DNA of 7,068 nucleotides. Origin: an uncultured Saprospiraceae bacterium. Lineage in GTDB: Bacteria > Bacteroidota > Bacteroidia > Chitinophagales > Saprospiraceae. How positions within the stretch are numbered: the stretch's first letter is position 1; every line of letters starts with the position of its first letter. A model generated the notes under the pieces. It was not told the origin of the DNA, did no database searches, and worked only from the letters and a program-made list of their open reading frames with translations. The stretch lies in assembly GCA_937942465.1 (NCBI GenBank), contig CALDEO010000163.1, forward strand, positions 1-7,068, read 5' to 3'. The translations under genes were made by a program, and so were the position numbers. Shown in pieces: positions 5,328-7,068 of this stretch.

Positions 5328-6086
5328 CTACTTAAGAGCTCTAGCCCTCAACTTCTGCAAAAACGGTGAAGCAAATATAAAATCATTCAAAGTCTGATTC
5401 TCACTTTCTAGTACTTCTTGCTTACTACCACTCCACGATAACAAGCCCTTATTAAGCAAACATATTTTTTCGCCTATCTCCATTACAGAGTTCATATCAT
5501 GTGTATTGATCACAGTGGTAATATTATTATCCGTAGTGATCCCACTTATCAGTTCATCAATAGTAATTGCCGTTAACGGATCAAGTCCTGAGTTGGGCTC
5601 ATCACAGAACAAGTATTTTGGGTTTAAGACGATCGCTCTTGCAATCCCTACCCGCTTCTGCATACCTCCACTGATCTCAGATGGAAACTTACTATTGACA
5701 CCTTCTAGACTGACTCTCTCAAGACAATAGTTCACTTGTTTAAGCTTCTCCTTGGCAGTCAACTTAGTAAACATATCCATCGGAAAACGGATGTTTTCTT
5801 CTATCGTCATCGAATCAAACAATGCATTTCCTTGAAAAAGCATCCCGATTTGCATACGCAGTTCCTTGGTCTGCTTGCGATCAAGCTTACATAGATCAAG
5901 ATCATTGTACCATACATGACCCGCAGTAGGCTCAAATAATCCAATCAATATCTTTAACAACACCGTCTTACCTGCTCCAGATAAACCGATAATAAGATTG
6001 GTCTTACCCGTCTCAAATGTAAAATCTATCCCTTTCAAGACTTCTACATCACCGAATGACTTCTTTATATTTTCTATTCTGATCAT
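5328..6086 (-). CDS. mlaF: MlaF-type ABC transporter ATP-binding protein
   Basis: This 252-residue cytoplasmic ATPase has every expected ABC motif: Walker A GLSGAGKT (34-41), Q-loop Gln85 (GMLFQGNALF), signature ISGGMQKR (138-145), Walker B YLFCDEP with Asp162 and Glu163 (158-164), D-loop SGLDP (166-170) and H-loop His196 (VINTHD). The FQ-x-x-ALFDSMT and SGGM-x-KRVGIARAI wording is that of the MlaF/Ttg2A group, which powers phospholipid movement between inner and outer membrane with MlaE and an MCE protein (MlaD). Asn165 replaces the commoner Thr in DEPTSGLDP. The start codon overlaps the mlaE stop by one base (TAATG), which implies translational coupling. No mlaD, mlaC or mlaB follows; the operon stops at the hairpin at 5281-5310, so the MCE subunit must be encoded elsewhere. 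The transport direction cannot be read from sequence. Confidence 0.9.
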   Translation of the reverse strand: MIRIENIKKSFGDVEVLKGIDFTFETGKTNLIIGLSGAGKTVLLKILIGLFEPTAGHVWYNDLDLCKLDRKQTKELRMQIGMLFQGNALFDSMTIEENIRFPMDMFTKLTAKEKLKQVNYCLERVSLEGVNSKFPSEISGGMQKRVGIARAIVLNPKYLFCDEPNSGLDPLTAITIDELISGITTDNNITTVINTHDMNSVMEIGEKICLLNKGLLSWSGSKQEVLESENQTLNDFIFASPFLQKLRARALK

Positions 6087-6832
6087 TATGCTGTCAATAC
6101 TAATGCAATGAGATAATCTGCAAGCAATATCAAAATATCACTATACACTACCGCCCTTGTACTCGCTTTACCCAACTCAATACTTCCGCCTTTGACAAAG
6201 TACCCTTGGTATGCTGGTACTGATGTCAGTATGTAGGCAAATACAATCGCCTTGACAAACATCATAACCACGTTATATGGAATAAAAAAAGATCGTAATC
6301 CTTGAATATACTCTGCCGCAGTAAATAGCCCCGTAGGTACACTTGCGAGATAGCCTCCCATGATACTAATCACAGCCGACATAGACACTAGTATTGGTAT
6401 AATCAATAATGCCGCTAATATCTTAGGCGTCACAAGGTATGCTGAGGTATTGACACCCATCATCTCCATCGCATCGATATGTTCTTTCTGTCTCATACCA
6501 CCGATCTCGGAGGCGATATTGGACCCTACCTTACCGGCAAGGACTAGACAAGTAAATGTCGGTGCCAACTCAATGATCGTCATATCTCTCACGATATACC
6601 CGATGTAATATGGTGGTATCAACGTACCCTCCATCTGATAATAAAACTGGATCACCGTCACTGCTCCCAAGAATACTGAGATCAATGCAATAATCGGAAG
6701 TGAACCCACTCCAATATCGTCTAGTTGTCTAATGAGCTCTTTGTAATACATTCGCATGTTCTCAGGGCGAGAATAGATGCGTTTGTGCCAAAGGATATAT
6801 TTACCGAAATGTTCTAAGTAACTAAAATTCAT
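6086..6832 (-). CDS. mlaE: MlaE-type ABC transporter permease
   Basis: A 248-residue integral inner-membrane protein of the MlaE/permease family, close to the usual length. An amphipathic N-terminal helix (about residues 4-37) precedes membrane segments near 43-66, 78-102, 135-162, 186-206 and 228-247. The family hallmark loop, SEIGGMRQKEHIDAMEMMGV (108-127), contacts the ATPase, and the following TPKILA (135-140) is also typical. It forms the membrane core that takes phospholipids to or from a partner MCE protein. The start ATG 6832 (MNFSYLEHFG) fits homologue N-termini as I know them. It is first in a two-gene operon with mlaF, with a one-base stop/start overlap, and it is divergent from a short-chain dehydrogenase gene. 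A TAnnTTTG box and a palindrome lie upstream. Confidence 0.9.
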   Translation of the reverse strand: MNFSYLEHFGKYILWHKRIYSRPENMRMYYKELIRQLDDIGVGSLPIIALISVFLGAVTVIQFYYQMEGTLIPPYYIGYIVRDMTIIELAPTFTCLVLAGKVGSNIASEIGGMRQKEHIDAMEMMGVNTSAYLVTPKILAALLIIPILVSMSAVISIMGGYLASVPTGLFTAAEYIQGLRSFFIPYNVVMMFVKAIVFAYILTSVPAYQGYFVKGGSIELGKASTRAVVYSDILILLADYLIALVLTA

Positions 6833-6868
6833 TTATTGTTTTCACATTTGTAATCAAACATAAGCCTA

Positions 6869-6876
6869 CAAAGTTA
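6869..6876 (-). promoter_or_regulatory. Predicted -7 box of the mlaE-mlaF promoter
   Basis: The minus strand reads TAACTTTG, a perfect match to the Bacteroidota -7 consensus TAnnTTTG, 36 nt before the mlaE ATG. This would give a leader of about 30 nt. At the 19-nt spacing the -33 position (6896-6899) reads AATG on the minus strand, a poor TTTG, and it falls inside the palindrome at 6887-6898. The promoter may therefore be weak or activator-dependent. Confidence 0.5.
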
Positions 6877-6886
6877 GTTTATTTTG

Positions 6887-6908
6887 ATGTCTCGACATTA
6901 TTTATGTC
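6887..6908 (-). promoter_or_regulatory. ATGTC-TC-GACAT palindrome with a third half-site, upstream of mlaE
   Basis: A perfect palindrome ATGTC (6887-6891) - TC - GACAT (6894-6898) is followed after 5 nt by another ATGTC (6904-6908), so the middle half-site can pair in either direction. It starts 10 nt upstream of the -7 box and covers the -33 position, where a repressor or activator would act. The same ATGTC-N2-GACAT core occurs at 3702-3713 before the OMP gene; on the minus strand both copies continue with CA. Confidence 0.5.
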
Positions 6909-6932
6909 ATTTGTCTAATATTGGCCCAAATT

Positions 6933-6962
6933 TAAGCACTAATTGTTCATTCAATGTGCTTA
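6933..6962. repeat. Interrupted inverted repeat in the mlaE/dehydrogenase divergent region
   Basis: TAAGCAC (6933-6939) pairs with GTGCTTA (6956-6962). Inside it, ATTG (6942-6945) pairs with CAAT (6952-6955) around TTCATT, leaving a 2-nt bulge. No T-tract follows on the plus strand and both flanking genes point away, so a terminator is unlikely. It lies about 70 nt before the plus-strand ATG and could be a regulatory site or a leader hairpin. Confidence 0.35.
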
Positions 6963-6984
6963 CTTACGTTGAACTGTCAATATA

Positions 6985-7009
6985 TTAGACTGAAGTCTAA
7001 CTATCTTTT
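6985..7009 (+). promoter_or_regulatory. Operator-like palindrome and near-consensus -7 box before the dehydrogenase gene
   Basis: TTAGACT-GA-AGTCTAA (6985-7000) is a perfect 16-bp palindrome. One base later TATCTTTT (7002-7009) matches the -7 consensus TAnnTTTG at all but the last position, giving a predicted leader of about 15 nt to ATG 7031. The palindrome would lie between the -33 and -7 boxes, a classic place for repression. No clear TTTG is present at the -33 spacing. Confidence 0.45.
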
Positions 7010-7030
7010 ACTAAACAGTGTTTATCAAAT

Positions 7031-7068
7031 ATGAATATAATTGTAACAGGAGCATCCAAAGGAATCGG
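7031..7068 (+). CDS. Short-chain dehydrogenase/reductase, N-terminal fragment (cut by window edge)
   Basis: Only twelve codons and two bases are present: MNIIVTGASKGI, with the next codon starting GG. This is the beta-1 strand and the TGxxxGIG dinucleotide-binding turn (TGASKGIG) that opens NAD(P)-dependent short-chain dehydrogenases/reductases of the Rossmann fold. The position at the very N-terminus fits the family. The substrate cannot be guessed. The gene is divergent from mlaE across a 198-base region rich in palindromes. Confidence 0.75.
   Translation, partial: MNIIVTGASKGI

Noticed and set aside
5506..6608. Plus-strand frames at 5506-5730 and 6360-6608
   Set aside because: Antisense to mlaF and mlaE, which have complete family motifs.
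6933..6962. Inverted repeat as a terminator
   Set aside because: It lies between divergent genes and lacks a T-tract on either strand.

Overview
This AT-rich window reads like a chromosomal segment of a member of the Bacteroidota. The signs are promoter-like TAnnTTTG boxes, the near absence of Shine-Dalgarno sequences, a large signal-peptide outer-membrane beta-barrel protein ending in Phe, a mechanosensitive-channel-like protein built of TM-helix repeats, and a stand-alone MlaE-MlaF pair. A class or genus cannot be fixed from sequence reading alone. No phage, transposon, CRISPR, tRNA or rRNA signature was seen.

Layout. Almost all coding lies on the minus strand. From right to left: the first codons of a plus-strand short-chain dehydrogenase (7031 on) diverge from a minus-strand mlaE-mlaF operon (6832 to 5328). 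That operon ends at a strong bidirectional hairpin terminator (5281-5320). Next comes a stretch of about 640 bases without an intact gene (4684-5327). It holds a candidate plus-strand small RNA with a good Bacteroidota-type promoter, and a short ORF broken by a stop that may be a gene remnant. Then follow an ECF-type sigma factor (4665-4090) and a tightly spaced 77-residue soluble protein (4082-3849). A 185-base regulatory gap leads to an 860-residue outer-membrane protein (3663-1081), which has three similar beta-barrel-like segments and long coiled coils. It closes with an intrinsic terminator (1026-1067). At the left edge is a truncated, multi-spanning mechanosensitive-channel-like protein (986 to beyond 1).

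How the genes fit together. Every recognisable product except the sigma pair and the cut-off dehydrogenase belongs to the cell envelope: an OM/periplasmic structural protein, an inner-membrane phospholipid transporter core, and a membrane channel-like protein. The most interesting non-coding observation is a palindrome, ATGTC-N2-GACAT, found in front of both the triple-barrel OMP gene and the mlaE-mlaF operon. On the coding strand both copies continue with CA. This suggests a common regulator of two envelope loci. The other leads are the OMP's architecture, the candidate sRNA with two mutually exclusive folds, and the sigma/77-residue pair that lacks a membrane anti-sigma factor.
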